The notes under the pieces were generated by a model. That model had not been told where the DNA came from. It made no database searches and saw only the letters and a list, made by a program, of their open reading frames with translations. DNA of 64,000 bases, from positions 186,001 to 250,000 of the forward strand of contig NZ_MVBC01000006.1 of NCBI RefSeq assembly GCF_002007105.1. The letters run 5' to 3'. The number at the start of each line of letters is the position of its first letter. The first letter of the stretch is position 1. Shown one piece after another: positions 35,263 to 42,390 of this stretch. Source of the stretch: Hymenobacter sp. CRA2. GTDB taxonomy: Bacteria > Bacteroidota > Bacteroidia > Cytophagales > Hymenobacteraceae. A program made the position numbers and the translations under genes.

Positions 35263-36213
35263 TTGACAAATTCTTCCTCGACTTCCGCCTGGCGCGTGCA
35301 CGCAGCCTTGTTTACCGTGGCGGCCATCTACGCCGCTAACTATTCCTTGGCCAAGGAGGTGATGCCCCGCTACGCCCACCCCAACGGCATCGTGGTGCTG
35401 CGCGTGGTGACGGCCGCCCTGGTTTTCGGTCTGCTCGATAAGCTGGTAACCAAAAAGCCCATCACCGGCCGCGCCGACACCGTGCGCTCCATTCTGTGCG
35501 GCATTTCGGGCATCGGACTAAACCAGCTGCTGTTTTTCGGCGGCCTGAACCTGACCTCGCCCATCAGCGCCTCGCTGATCCAGACGGTGTCGCCCATCGT
35601 GGTAGTGCTGGCTTCGGTGGTGCTGCTCGGCGAGCGAATTACGTTGCTGCGTGCCCTGGGCATCGGCGTAGCCGGGGTGGGGGCAGCACTGGTCATTCTC
35701 AGCCGCGGGCCGGTAGGGGCGCAAGGCGACTCTGTGGCACTGGGCAACCTGATGATTCTGCTCAATGCCACCTTCTTCGGCCTGTACCTGGTGCTGGCGG
35801 CCCCGCTTATGAAGCAGTACCACGCCTTCACGGTGCTGGCGCGCAGCTTTCTGGTGGGCGCCTGCATTGTGGTACCCTTCGGCTGGCGTGAGGCCCTAGC
35901 CATCGACTACGCCCACTTGCCCACGGGCATCTGGGTTGATATTTTGTACATGGTGTTCATGCTCACCATCGTGGCGTACCTGCTCAACAACTGGGCTCTG
36001 AAATACGCTTCGCCGGCCCTGCTAGGGGTGTACATCTACCTCCAGCCCATCATGGCGGTGCTCATCGCCGTGAGCCTGGGCCGCGACCAGCTCACCTGGG
36101 CCCGCGCCGTGCAGGGCCTGCTGATTTTTGTGGGGGTGTGGCTGGTGAGCCAGAAGCCCAAGCAGCCAGCAGCGGTAGGGGAGAAGGCGCCGCTGGAGCC
36201 GGTGCAGGATTAA
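35263..36213 (+). CDS. EamA/DMT-family drug/metabolite transporter
   Basis: About 317 residues from a TTG at 35263 (TNSSSTSAWRVHAALFTVAA). The frame continues upstream but runs through the inverted repeat, so an upstream start is unlikely; the TTG is a guess and a start further in cannot be excluded. Ten hydrophobic segments are arranged as two EamA repeats: first ANYSLAKEVMPRYAHP to VLLGERITLLRALGIGVAG, second NLMILLNATFFGLYLVLAAP to LLIFVGVWLVSQKP. The family exports small metabolites or drugs. Substrate unknown; no cotranscribed partner. Confidence 0.85.
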   Translation: MTNSSSTSAWRVHAALFTVAAIYAANYSLAKEVMPRYAHPNGIVVLRVVTAALVFGLLDKLVTKKPITGRADTVRSILCGISGIGLNQLLFFGGLNLTSPISASLIQTVSPIVVVLASVVLLGERITLLRALGIGVAGVGAALVILSRGPVGAQGDSVALGNLMILLNATFFGLYLVLAAPLMKQYHAFTVLARSFLVGACIVVPFGWREALAIDYAHLPTGIWVDILYMVFMLTIVAYLLNNWALKYASPALLGVYIYLQPIMAVLIAVSLGRDQLTWARAVQGLLIFVGVWLVSQKPKQPAAVGEKAPLEPVQD

Positions 36214-36276
36214 CTGGCCATAGTTCCGGCTGCCTGGCAGACGCCGAGGCGGGAGCACGCTTGCAGCAATGCCAGA

Positions 36277-36660
36277 CTACGCCGGCATCAGCCTGGTGCT
36301 GATGCCGATGCGGTTCCAGGCGTTGATGGTAATAGCGGCCATGATGGCCTGGGCCACGTACTTCTCGCCCAGCAGCGCCACCGCCCGCTCATAAGTCGCG
36401 TCCGACACGTGCTGGCTGATGTGGGTAACTTCCTCAGTCAGGGCCAGAATGGCTTGCTCTTCGGGCGTAAACAGGGTAGTGTCGCGCCAGGCGCTGAGCA
36501 CGTAGAGGCGCTGCTCGGTTTCGCCGTGCTGCCGGGCCTCGCGGGTGTGCATGTCGAGGCAAAATGCGCAGCCGTTGATTTGGGAGGCCCGGATCTTGAT
36601 CAGGTCCTTGTGGCCGCGCGTGAGCTGGGTGCTGGCCAGGTATTTTTCCAGGGCCATCAT
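36277..36660 (-). CDS. AhpD-like carboxymuconolactone decarboxylase family protein with N-terminal nonsense codon
   Basis: The visible frame of 127 residues begins at MMALEKYLASTQLTRGHKDL and has the peroxidase-type CxxC in INGCAFCLDMHTREA. Homologues usually start about 17 residues earlier. That start is present at 36711 and reads MNQRLNL, then a TAG codon at 36688-36690, then QLEPAAYQA and MMALEK in the same frame. Either a point mutation has removed the N-terminus and translation restarts at 36660 or 36657, or this is an early pseudogene. The catalytic core is intact. It follows a Crp/Fnr regulator gene on the same strand after 66 bp, a common pairing, so it is likely under that regulator. 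Confidence 0.8.
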   Translation of the reverse strand: MMALEKYLASTQLTRGHKDLIKIRASQINGCAFCLDMHTREARQHGETEQRLYVLSAWRDTTLFTPEEQAILALTEEVTHISQHVSDATYERAVALLGEKYVAQAIMAAITINAWNRIGISTRLMPA

Positions 36661-36777
36661 GGCCTGGTAGGCGGCGGGTTCGAGCTGCTAGAGGTTGAGT
36701 CGCTGATTCATGGCAGGGTGTGCTTGAAGTGTGCGACAAAAGTCCCTCCGTCGAGGCCCGAAAGTCCTTAATCTAGT

Positions 36778-37401
36778 TCAAGAACCGCTGGAAGGGCTAC
36801 GCAGGGCCTGGTGTGCCGCCTTGGCGCGAATTTTACTCAGGAACTCGGGCGTGAAGCCGAGGTAAGAGGCCAGCATATACTGCGGTACCCGCTGCACAAA
36901 ATCCGGAAAGGCTGTGGCAAAGTGGTGGTAGCGCTGCTCGCCCGATTGCCCGTAGAGGTACAGAATGCGCATCTGCGCCGCGGCCGTCACGCGCTGCATC
37001 ATCAGCCGGAAGTAGCGTTCCAGCTTTGGCACGCGGCTTAGCAAGGATTCCTGCTGCTGGTAGTCGAGCAGGGCCACGGTGCTGGGCTCCACGGCCTGCA
37101 CAAAGAACTGCGACGGGGTTTGGGTGCTCAGGCTGGTGTAGTCGGCCAGCCACCAGTTCTCGATGGCAAAGTGGGTGATTTGCTCGGCGCCCTTGTCGGA
37201 GATAAAATACATGCGCAGGCACCCCTGCAGCACGAAATAGCTGGCCGTGCACACGTGGTCCTGCTCCAACAGGCAGGCTTTGCGCGGCAAGGTGCACACG
37301 GCAAGTTCGGCCAGCAGGGCGGCTTGCTCGTCTTCGGTAAGGGCTACGTAGCGCGCAATATGAGCCAGCAGGGGCGCGTACGGGCTTGCGTCGTTTGGCA
37401 T
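36778..37401 (-). CDS. Crp/Fnr-family transcriptional regulator
   Basis: A 207-residue protein: N-terminal cyclic-nucleotide-binding-like beta-roll (KACLLEQDHVCTASYFVLQG, RMYFISDKGAEQITHFAIEN) and a C-terminal winged helix (RVPQYMLASYLGFTPEFLSK). It belongs to the Bacteroidota group of short Crp/Fnr regulators that lacks Fnr iron-sulfur cysteines. It lies upstream of the AhpD-like gene and probably controls it. Ligand unknown. Confidence 0.88.
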   Translation of the reverse strand: MPNDASPYAPLLAHIARYVALTEDEQAALLAELAVCTLPRKACLLEQDHVCTASYFVLQGCLRMYFISDKGAEQITHFAIENWWLADYTSLSTQTPSQFFVQAVEPSTVALLDYQQQESLLSRVPKLERYFRLMMQRVTAAAQMRILYLYGQSGEQRYHHFATAFPDFVQRVPQYMLASYLGFTPEFLSKIRAKAAHQALRSPSSGS

Positions 37402-37440
37402 ACCGCCAAGATAAGCGCGGCCCGCCGACGTCGAGCAGCG

Positions 37441-37662
37441 TTACGCCGCTACCGCGTCGCGGTTCACGCGCAGGGCCCAGCGCACCGACATGGTCAGCAG
37501 CAGCACCTTGGCCAGTAGCACGCACACCAAGCCCAGCAGCAGGCTGCCGTCGGCGATGATGGGGTGCAGGTGCGTGACTTTGAAAAAGCCGCCGAGGCCG
37601 ATAACGACCAGGCCGCTCAGCAGCAGGTACAGCAGGTTGCGCAGGGTGAGTAGCTCTTTCAT
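37441..37662 (-). CDS. Small membrane protein with two transmembrane helices
   Basis: A 73-residue protein from the ATG giving MKELLTLRNLLYLLLSG; the upstream extension is not convincing. Two hydrophobic helices (LYLLLSGLVVIGLGGFF and ADGSLLLGLVCVLLAKVLLL) flank a short KVTHLHPI loop, followed by a basic tail. The hairpin vaguely recalls the N-terminal part of GldL but lacks its long soluble domain. It lies between the Crp regulator (40 bp away, same strand) and the divergent response-regulator gene. No function proposed. Confidence 0.65.
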   Translation of the reverse strand: MKELLTLRNLLYLLLSGLVVIGLGGFFKVTHLHPIIADGSLLLGLVCVLLAKVLLLTMSVRWALRVNRDAVAA

Positions 37663-37836
37663 CAGTAGGCTCAGGCGGTGTTTGGGAAGTGATGCGGGGC
37701 GCAGGGCCAGAAGTATGCCAAGAATACTTAACGGCCGTGGCATCCCCAACGTTTGAGTGGGGATACTTTATTGCCCGGGCCCGCGTATGTGGGCGTACCT
37801 TGTCGGCCCCGAACGGCCACCCCGCCGCTGCACCGC

Positions 37837-38514
37837 ATGAAAATACTGTTGGTAGAAGATGAGCCCAAGCTCGCCTCGTTCATCAAAAAAGGCTTTGAAA
37901 ACGAGGCCTACGAGCTGGAAATAGCCTACGACGGCCAGATCGGGCAGTCGTTGCTGGAGCAAAACCGCTACGACGCGGTCATCCTCGACGTGAACCTGCC
38001 CTACGTCAACGGCTTCGAGCTGTGCCGCCGCCTGCGTGCCCACGACGCGCAGGTACCCGTGCTCCTGCTCACCGCGCTGGACTCGCTGGACGACAAAGTG
38101 ACCGGTTTTGAGGCCGGCGCCGATGACTATCTGGTCAAGCCCTTTGCCTTCAAGGAGCTGCTGCTGCGGGTGCGCGCCCTCACCAAACGCGCCTCCGACG
38201 CGGCCACCGTGCGCCACGTGCTGCGCATGGCCGACCTGGAGCTGAACCTCGACGGCAAGTACGTGACCCGCGCCGGGCAGCGCATCGACCTGACCACCCG
38301 CGAGTACTCGCTGCTGGAGTACCTGCTGCTGAACCGCGGCAAAACCGTCACCCGCGTGGATATTGCCGAGCGCGTGTGGGAGCTGAACTTCGACACGAAC
38401 ACCAACATCATCGATGTGTACGTGAGCTACCTGCGCAAGAAAATCGACAAGGATTTCTCGCCCAAGCTCATTCACACGGTGGTAGGCATGGGCTACGTGA
38501 TGCGGGAAGGCTAG
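37837..38514 (+). CDS. OmpR-family DNA-binding response regulator
   Basis: A 225-residue protein starting at the ATG before KILLVEDEPKLASFIKKGF; the upstream open stretch lacks family likeness. Receiver domain with acidic pair ED at residues 8-9, phospho-acceptor Asp51 in VILDVNLPY and the conserved Lys in DYLVKPF; C-terminal winged helix with DLTTREYSLLEYLLLNRGK and TNIIDVYVSYLRKKID. The partner histidine kinase gene follows, separated by an inverted-repeat element. It probably controls the downstream efflux genes through the duplicated TCTAAT-type sequence upstream of 40451 and 40823, which is inference. Confidence 0.94.
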   Translation: MKILLVEDEPKLASFIKKGFENEAYELEIAYDGQIGQSLLEQNRYDAVILDVNLPYVNGFELCRRLRAHDAQVPVLLLTALDSLDDKVTGFEAGADDYLVKPFAFKELLLRVRALTKRASDAATVRHVLRMADLELNLDGKYVTRAGQRIDLTTREYSLLEYLLLNRGKTVTRVDIAERVWELNFDTNTNIIDVYVSYLRKKIDKDFSPKLIHTVVGMGYVMREG

Positions 38515-38526
38515 TAGGAGAAGAAC

Positions 38527-38638
38527 GTCATGCAGAGCGCAGCGAAGCATCTCGCGCGCTGACGTTCGGTGGGTAACTCAACGAATGTTCAACGGGAAAA
38601 CACTATCCAGCGAGATGCTTCGCTGCGCTCTGCATGAC
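38527..38638. repeat. 112-bp inverted-repeat element inside the two-component operon
   Basis: Perfect 29-bp arms beginning GTCATGCAGAGCGCAGCGAA and ending CATCTCGC, inverted on the right side, around a 54-base centre. Same dimensions as the copy at 21422-21532 but with a different arm interior. It fills the gap between the response regulator and kinase genes, so it is presumably transcribed within the mRNA and can form a strong hairpin between the two coding regions. Confidence 0.9.
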
Positions 38639-38662
38639 GGCCTGTAGGCTATTAATTCACCA

Positions 38663-40030
38663 ATGCTGATTCGTAACAAGCTCATTTTGCGCTTTACGCT
38701 GCTGGTGGTCGTTATCCAGCTGTGCTTTTCGCTGTTTGTGTACTACTTCCATGCCGCCACGCGTGAGCAGAAGTTTCACAACCGGCTGGAAGGCAAAATC
38801 GCGCTGACCGGCCGCATCCTGATTCAGCGCGCCAACCTGCGCAGCGGCATTCTGCGCACGGTGCGCCGGCGGGACTTGCTGACCATGCCGCGCGAGCAAA
38901 TCAGCATCTACTCGCCCCACGGGCGCCTGCTCTACGCCAGCGACGACGACATCGACCAGCGCGGCAACCTGGCGCACCTGGCCGAGCTCCGGCCGCAGCA
39001 GCAGGTCAGCTTCCGCTACAACGGCCGCGAAACCCTCGGGGCGGTGTACACCCACGGCGACTACGACTTCCGCATTTTCGTGGGCGGCTACGACGACGTA
39101 GGCTTTCAGCAGGTTGACAAGCTGCGGCTCATCCTGCTCATCGGCAACCTCGGCGCCCTGGCCCTCATTGTGGTAGCCGGCTGGTACTTCGCCGAAGAAT
39201 CCCTGAAGCCCATGGCGCGCATCGTGCGGCAGGTGCGGCGCATCACGGCCTCCAACCTGAGCCAGCGCGTGCACGAGGGCAACCAGAAAGACGAAGTGGC
39301 CCAGCTGGCCATGACCTTCAACCGCATGCTGGCGGGGCTGGAGCAGGCGTTTGAGGCGCACAAGAGCTTCGTGTCGCACGCCTCGCACGAGCTGCGCACG
39401 CCCCTGGCCAACGCCCTGGGCACCCTGGAAACCTCCGTGCTCTACGACACGGACCTCGCCGAAGCCAAGGCCAGTATGCAGTCGGCCATGGAAGAAATCC
39501 GGCGCCTGATCGAGCTGACGAACAGCCTGCTGGCTCTGGCCCGCGCCGACGAAACGGCCTTCAGCCGCACCCCCGTGCGCCTGGATGAGTGCCTGGCGCA
39601 GGCGCAGGACTATTGCCGGGCCAAGTACCCGGGTAGGGCAGTGCGCCTCGCCTTCGGGGAGCTGCCGCCCGAGCTGGACGAGCCCTTTATGGTCAGCGGC
39701 AACGAGTACTTGCTCACCACGGCCCTGTTCAATCTGCTCGACAACGCCTGCAAGTACTCCGAAGCCCCGGTGGCGGTGCAGCTCGGCTACGCGGGCCGGC
39801 GCACCCTGCAGATAACCGTCCGCGACGAGGGCATTGGCATCGAGCCGGCGGCCCTGCAGCGCATCTACGAGCCGTTGTTTCGGGCCGAAGACGGCCGCCG
39901 CAAGGCCACCGGCCACGGGCTGGGCCTACCCATCACGCAGAAAGTCATCCGGCTGCACGGCGGCGAGCTAACGGTGGAATCGGCTTCGGGTCAGGGTACG
40001 ACGGCTACTGTGCAACTGCCAGCGCTGTAG
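38663..40030 (+). CDS. Sensor histidine kinase
   Basis: A 455-residue membrane kinase. Transmembrane helix 1 (FTLLVVVIQLCFSLFVYYF), a periplasmic region of about 120 residues, transmembrane helix 2 (LILLIGNLGALALIVVAGWY), HAMP (PMARIVRQVRRITASNLSQR), HisKA with the phospho-accepting His242 in SHASHELRTPLAN, and HATPase with N box NLLDNACKYS, G1 RDEGIGI and G2 GHGLGLPI. It should phosphorylate the response regulator encoded just upstream. The signal is unknown; its place before an RND efflux system suggests envelope or toxic-compound stress. Confidence 0.95.
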   Translation: MLIRNKLILRFTLLVVVIQLCFSLFVYYFHAATREQKFHNRLEGKIALTGRILIQRANLRSGILRTVRRRDLLTMPREQISIYSPHGRLLYASDDDIDQRGNLAHLAELRPQQQVSFRYNGRETLGAVYTHGDYDFRIFVGGYDDVGFQQVDKLRLILLIGNLGALALIVVAGWYFAEESLKPMARIVRQVRRITASNLSQRVHEGNQKDEVAQLAMTFNRMLAGLEQAFEAHKSFVSHASHELRTPLANALGTLETSVLYDTDLAEAKASMQSAMEEIRRLIELTNSLLALARADETAFSRTPVRLDECLAQAQDYCRAKYPGRAVRLAFGELPPELDEPFMVSGNEYLLTTALFNLLDNACKYSEAPVAVQLGYAGRRTLQITVRDEGIGIEPAALQRIYEPLFRAEDGRRKATGHGLGLPITQKVIRLHGGELTVESASGQGTTATVQLPAL

Positions 40031-40053
40031 CTCGGCGTAGTCAGGTTCTGCGT

Positions 40054-40258
40054 CTAGGGCTAGAAACTAGTTTCCCTCCTCAGCTGAGGAGGGGCTAGGG
40101 GTGGTTGGAAGGCTAAAGTTAAAGTTATTATCGGGCATCAGCAGGCGAGATGTCTCGGCTGCGCTCGACATGACGTTCTTCTGGCACCGTTCTGCTACGA
40201 GGTCAACCACCCCTAGCCCCTCCTCAGCTGAGGAGGGAAACTAGCTTCTAGCGCTAGT
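40054..40258. repeat. Composite inverted repeat: CTCAGCTGAG palindromes enclosing half of a GTCAT-type element
   Basis: Outer arms (CTAGGGCTAGAAACTAGTTT at 40054 and its inverse around 40238-40258) carry CCCTCCTCAGCTGAGGAGGG palindromes at 40074-40094 and 40217-40237, followed inward by GGGGTGGTTG / GTCAACCACCCC. Between them, 40126-40179 matches the right half of the element at 21422-21532 (TTATCGGGCATCAGCA, CGAGATGTCTCG, CGACATGACGTTCTT). So one repeat family has been inserted into, or trapped by, another. It lies between the kinase gene and the efflux genes. Confidence 0.85.
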
Positions 40259-40370
40259 ATTTCTACAGCTTGGGTTTGTAAAGCTGTCAACGATAATCGT
40301 TCTGAATACGTGGCATAGAGCCTGACTGCGCCGGCCTCCGATTCGCACTTCCACGCACGCGGCGTGGCCC

Positions 40371-40435
40371 TTCTAATCTTTTCTAATCCCGTTCTCACGC
40401 GGCTCTAATGCCCGTCGGCCTCCTTTGTGGCCGAA
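40371..40435 (+). promoter_or_regulatory. Promoter/operator copy 1 with TCTAAT direct repeats
   Basis: TTCTAATCTTTTCTAATC places TCTAATC twice with a 10-bp period, followed by CTCACGCGGCTCTAATGCCC and CCTCCTTTG. A nearly identical sequence is upstream of the adaptor gene at 40726-40790. A 10-bp direct-repeat period is what OmpR-family regulators bind, and one is encoded in the same cluster. Role inferred from duplication and spacing. Confidence 0.65.
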
Positions 40436-40450
40436 CGATGCTTTGTGCCC

Positions 40451-40720
40451 ATGAAGAAACAAGACCGCCTGCAGCTTCCGGCGTTCCTCTTGCTGCTGGC
40501 GCTGCTGCTCTCGGCCGGCCTGAACTGCTACCTGCTGCTGGCGGCCGACACCGCTCTGCCCGACCTCGACGTGGCCGCCGATGCCCGCGTGGCCGAGTCG
40601 GAGCTGGAGCTGCGGCTGGCCCAGACCCAGCTGGCCCACTGCCAGGCCGAGCAGCTGCGCAAAGACAGCGTGCTGGTAAGTCTGCTGCACCGCACCCAGA
40701 CGGCGGAAGCCAAGCTTTAA
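40451..40720 (+). CDS. Small membrane-anchored coiled-coil protein, efflux cluster
   Basis: An 89-residue protein from the ATG giving MKKQDRLQLPAF. One transmembrane helix (FLLLLALLLSAGLNCYLLLA) is followed by a periplasmic helix rich in Glu, Leu and Gln (VAESELELRLAQTQLAHCQA) that should form a coiled coil. No family recognised. Both this gene and the adaptor gene downstream carry the same 65-bp upstream sequence, so it is likely co-regulated with the pump. It may be an accessory or a sensor of the pump; this is speculation. Confidence 0.7.
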   Translation: MKKQDRLQLPAFLLLLALLLSAGLNCYLLLAADTALPDLDVAADARVAESELELRLAQTQLAHCQAEQLRKDSVLVSLLHRTQTAEAKL

Positions 40721-40725
40721 CCGGC

Positions 40726-40790
40726 TTTTAATCTTTTCTAATCTGATTCTCACGCGGCTCTAATGCCCGCGGGCCTCCTTTGCGGCCTAC
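40726..40790 (+). promoter_or_regulatory. Promoter/operator copy 2 with TCTAAT direct repeats
   Basis: TTTTAATCTTTTCTAATC, then CTCACGCGGCTCTAATGCCC and CCTCCTTTG, differing from copy 1 at only a handful of the 65 positions. It lies about 33 bp before the adaptor ATG at 40823. Conservation across otherwise unrelated flanks indicates a functional control element or recent duplication. Confidence 0.65.
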
Positions 40791-40822
40791 CCTGATTGAT
40801 ACTGCCCCGTCGGCATCGCGCC

Positions 40823-42040
40823 ATGACCATACCCTTGTTCCGCATTCTTTCCCTGAGTCTTGCTACCGCTGCCTTGAGCAGCACCCTGCTCGCCGGCTGC
40901 ACCGCCAAGGGCGAAACCGAACAATCGGCCGCGGCTGCCACGGCCGAGGAACAGCCCACGCTGCCCGTCACGCAGCTCGTGACCATGGACACGGTGCTCT
41001 ACCGCAAGTACGTGGCCGATATTCAGGCCGTGCGCAACGTGGAGCTGCGCGGCCGCGTGCAGGGCTACCTGGAGCGCATCCACGTGGATGAAGGCCAGGA
41101 AGTAAAGCAAGGGCAGCTGCTCTTCAGCATCAACGACGCGCCGTTCCGCACCCAGCTTTCCAAGGCCCAGGCAGCCCTGTCGAGTGCCCAGGCCGAGGCC
41201 CGCGTAGCGGCGCTGGAGGTGCAGCAGGTAAAGCTGCTGGTGCAAAAGAAAATCGTGTCGGAAACCGAGCTGGAGGTGGCCCAGGCCAAGCTGAAAGCCG
41301 CCCAGTCGCAGGTGGCGCAGGGGCAGTCGGCCCTGTCCGATGCGCGCCTGCACCTGAGCTACACCCAGGTACGCGCGCCCTTCGACGGCATCATCGACCG
41401 CATTCCGCTGAAAGTCGGCAGCTTGGTGGATGACGGTACCCTGCTCACCACCGTGTCCGACATCCGGGCGGTGTACGCCTACTTCACCGTGTCGGAAGGG
41501 GAGTACCTCGACTACGTGAAGCGCCACCGCAGCGGCACGGCCCAGGCCGCCGGCGCCGACGACGTGCAGCTCATTCTGGCCGACGGCTCCAGCTACCCGC
41601 ATCCCGGCCGCATCGAGACGGTGGAGAGCGAGTTCGACGCCAACACCGGCTCCATTGCCTTCCGGGCGCGCTTCCAGAACCCCGACAAGCTGCTCAAGCA
41701 CGGCGCCACCGGCCGTGTGAAGCTGGCCAGCGAAGTCGACAATGCCCTGCTGCTGCCGCAGAAGGCCGTGTTCGAGCTACAGGATAAAAACTACGTCTTC
41801 GTGGTGGATCAGCAGAACCGCCTGCACCAGCGCCACTTCGTGCCCAAAACGCGACTGGCGCACTTCTACCTGGTTGAATCGGGCCTGCAGCCCGGCGAGC
41901 GGGTGGTGTACGAAGGCGTGCAGGACGCGCGCGACGGCATGCGCATCCGGCCCCGCCCCGTGGGCATGGATAGCCTGCTGGCGCCGGCGCCGCAACCCCG
42001 TACCGGCGGGGGCGGCGCCGTAACCGCGCACGCTTTCTAA
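40823..42040 (+). CDS. RND efflux periplasmic adaptor (membrane fusion protein), lipoprotein
   Basis: A 405-residue protein from the ATG giving MTIPLFRILSLSLATAAL, with lipobox LLAGC. The typical order is present: barrel-sandwich half (VELRGRVQGYLERIHVDEGQ, EVKQGQLLFSINDAPF), a coiled-coil hairpin (AQAALSSAQAEARVAALEVQ to AQSQVAQGQSALSDARLHL), second barrel half (YTQVRAPFDGIIDRIPLKVG), beta-barrel and membrane-proximal domain (LLPQKAVFELQDKNYVFVVD). It links the inner-membrane pump to the outer-membrane factor encoded next. Its own copy of the TCTAAT-type promoter precedes it. Confidence 0.95.
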   Translation: MTIPLFRILSLSLATAALSSTLLAGCTAKGETEQSAAAATAEEQPTLPVTQLVTMDTVLYRKYVADIQAVRNVELRGRVQGYLERIHVDEGQEVKQGQLLFSINDAPFRTQLSKAQAALSSAQAEARVAALEVQQVKLLVQKKIVSETELEVAQAKLKAAQSQVAQGQSALSDARLHLSYTQVRAPFDGIIDRIPLKVGSLVDDGTLLTTVSDIRAVYAYFTVSEGEYLDYVKRHRSGTAQAAGADDVQLILADGSSYPHPGRIETVESEFDANTGSIAFRARFQNPDKLLKHGATGRVKLASEVDNALLLPQKAVFELQDKNYVFVVDQQNRLHQRHFVPKTRLAHFYLVESGLQPGERVVYEGVQDARDGMRIRPRPVGMDSLLAPAPQPRTGGGGAVTAHAF

Positions 42041-42223
42041 CCGCCGCCCGCCCTGGCGCCGCGACCCTCCACCCTGCAGGTCCGGCGCCCGCCCGCCGAA
42101 GCGTCGTTGCCCTGAGTAGCCGGGACTTTTTTTCTCGCATAGAGAAGAGTCAGGACATGGTCCGGTTACCCGGCAACGGCGCTTCCGGCGGGCGTAATGC
42201 GGCGGCAATACGCTATCCTGAAC

Positions 42224-42333
42224 GTCCTGCCGAAGCGCAGTCGAGGCATTTCGCGTGCCGGCGTCTGAGAGCAGTTTCAGCTCAACGCGGCCATTATTAT
42301 CCGGCGAGGTGTCTTGGCTGCGCTCTACAGGAC
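42224..42333. repeat. Diverged 110-bp inverted-repeat element before the RND permease gene
   Basis: Imperfect arms: GTCCTGCCGAAGCGCAG at the left and CTGCGCTCTACAGGAC at the right, extended inward by CGAGGCATTTCGC against GCGAGGTGTCTT. Dimensions match the GTCAT-type elements but the arms have several mismatches, so this seems an older copy. It occupies most of the adaptor-permease gap. Confidence 0.7.
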
Positions 42334-42390
42334 CTTCTGAAATCTTCCGTCACTGACAGCTACCCGCTGTCAACTGACAACCCCCACAAC

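Noticed and set aside
37441-37662. GldL gliding protein
   Set aside because: Only a two-helix hairpin is present and the long soluble part of GldL is absent, so the name is not justified.
42157-42390. N-terminal extension of the RND permease
   Set aside because: The region contains a diverged inverted-repeat element and lacks membrane-protein character; the family start is the ATG at 42391.
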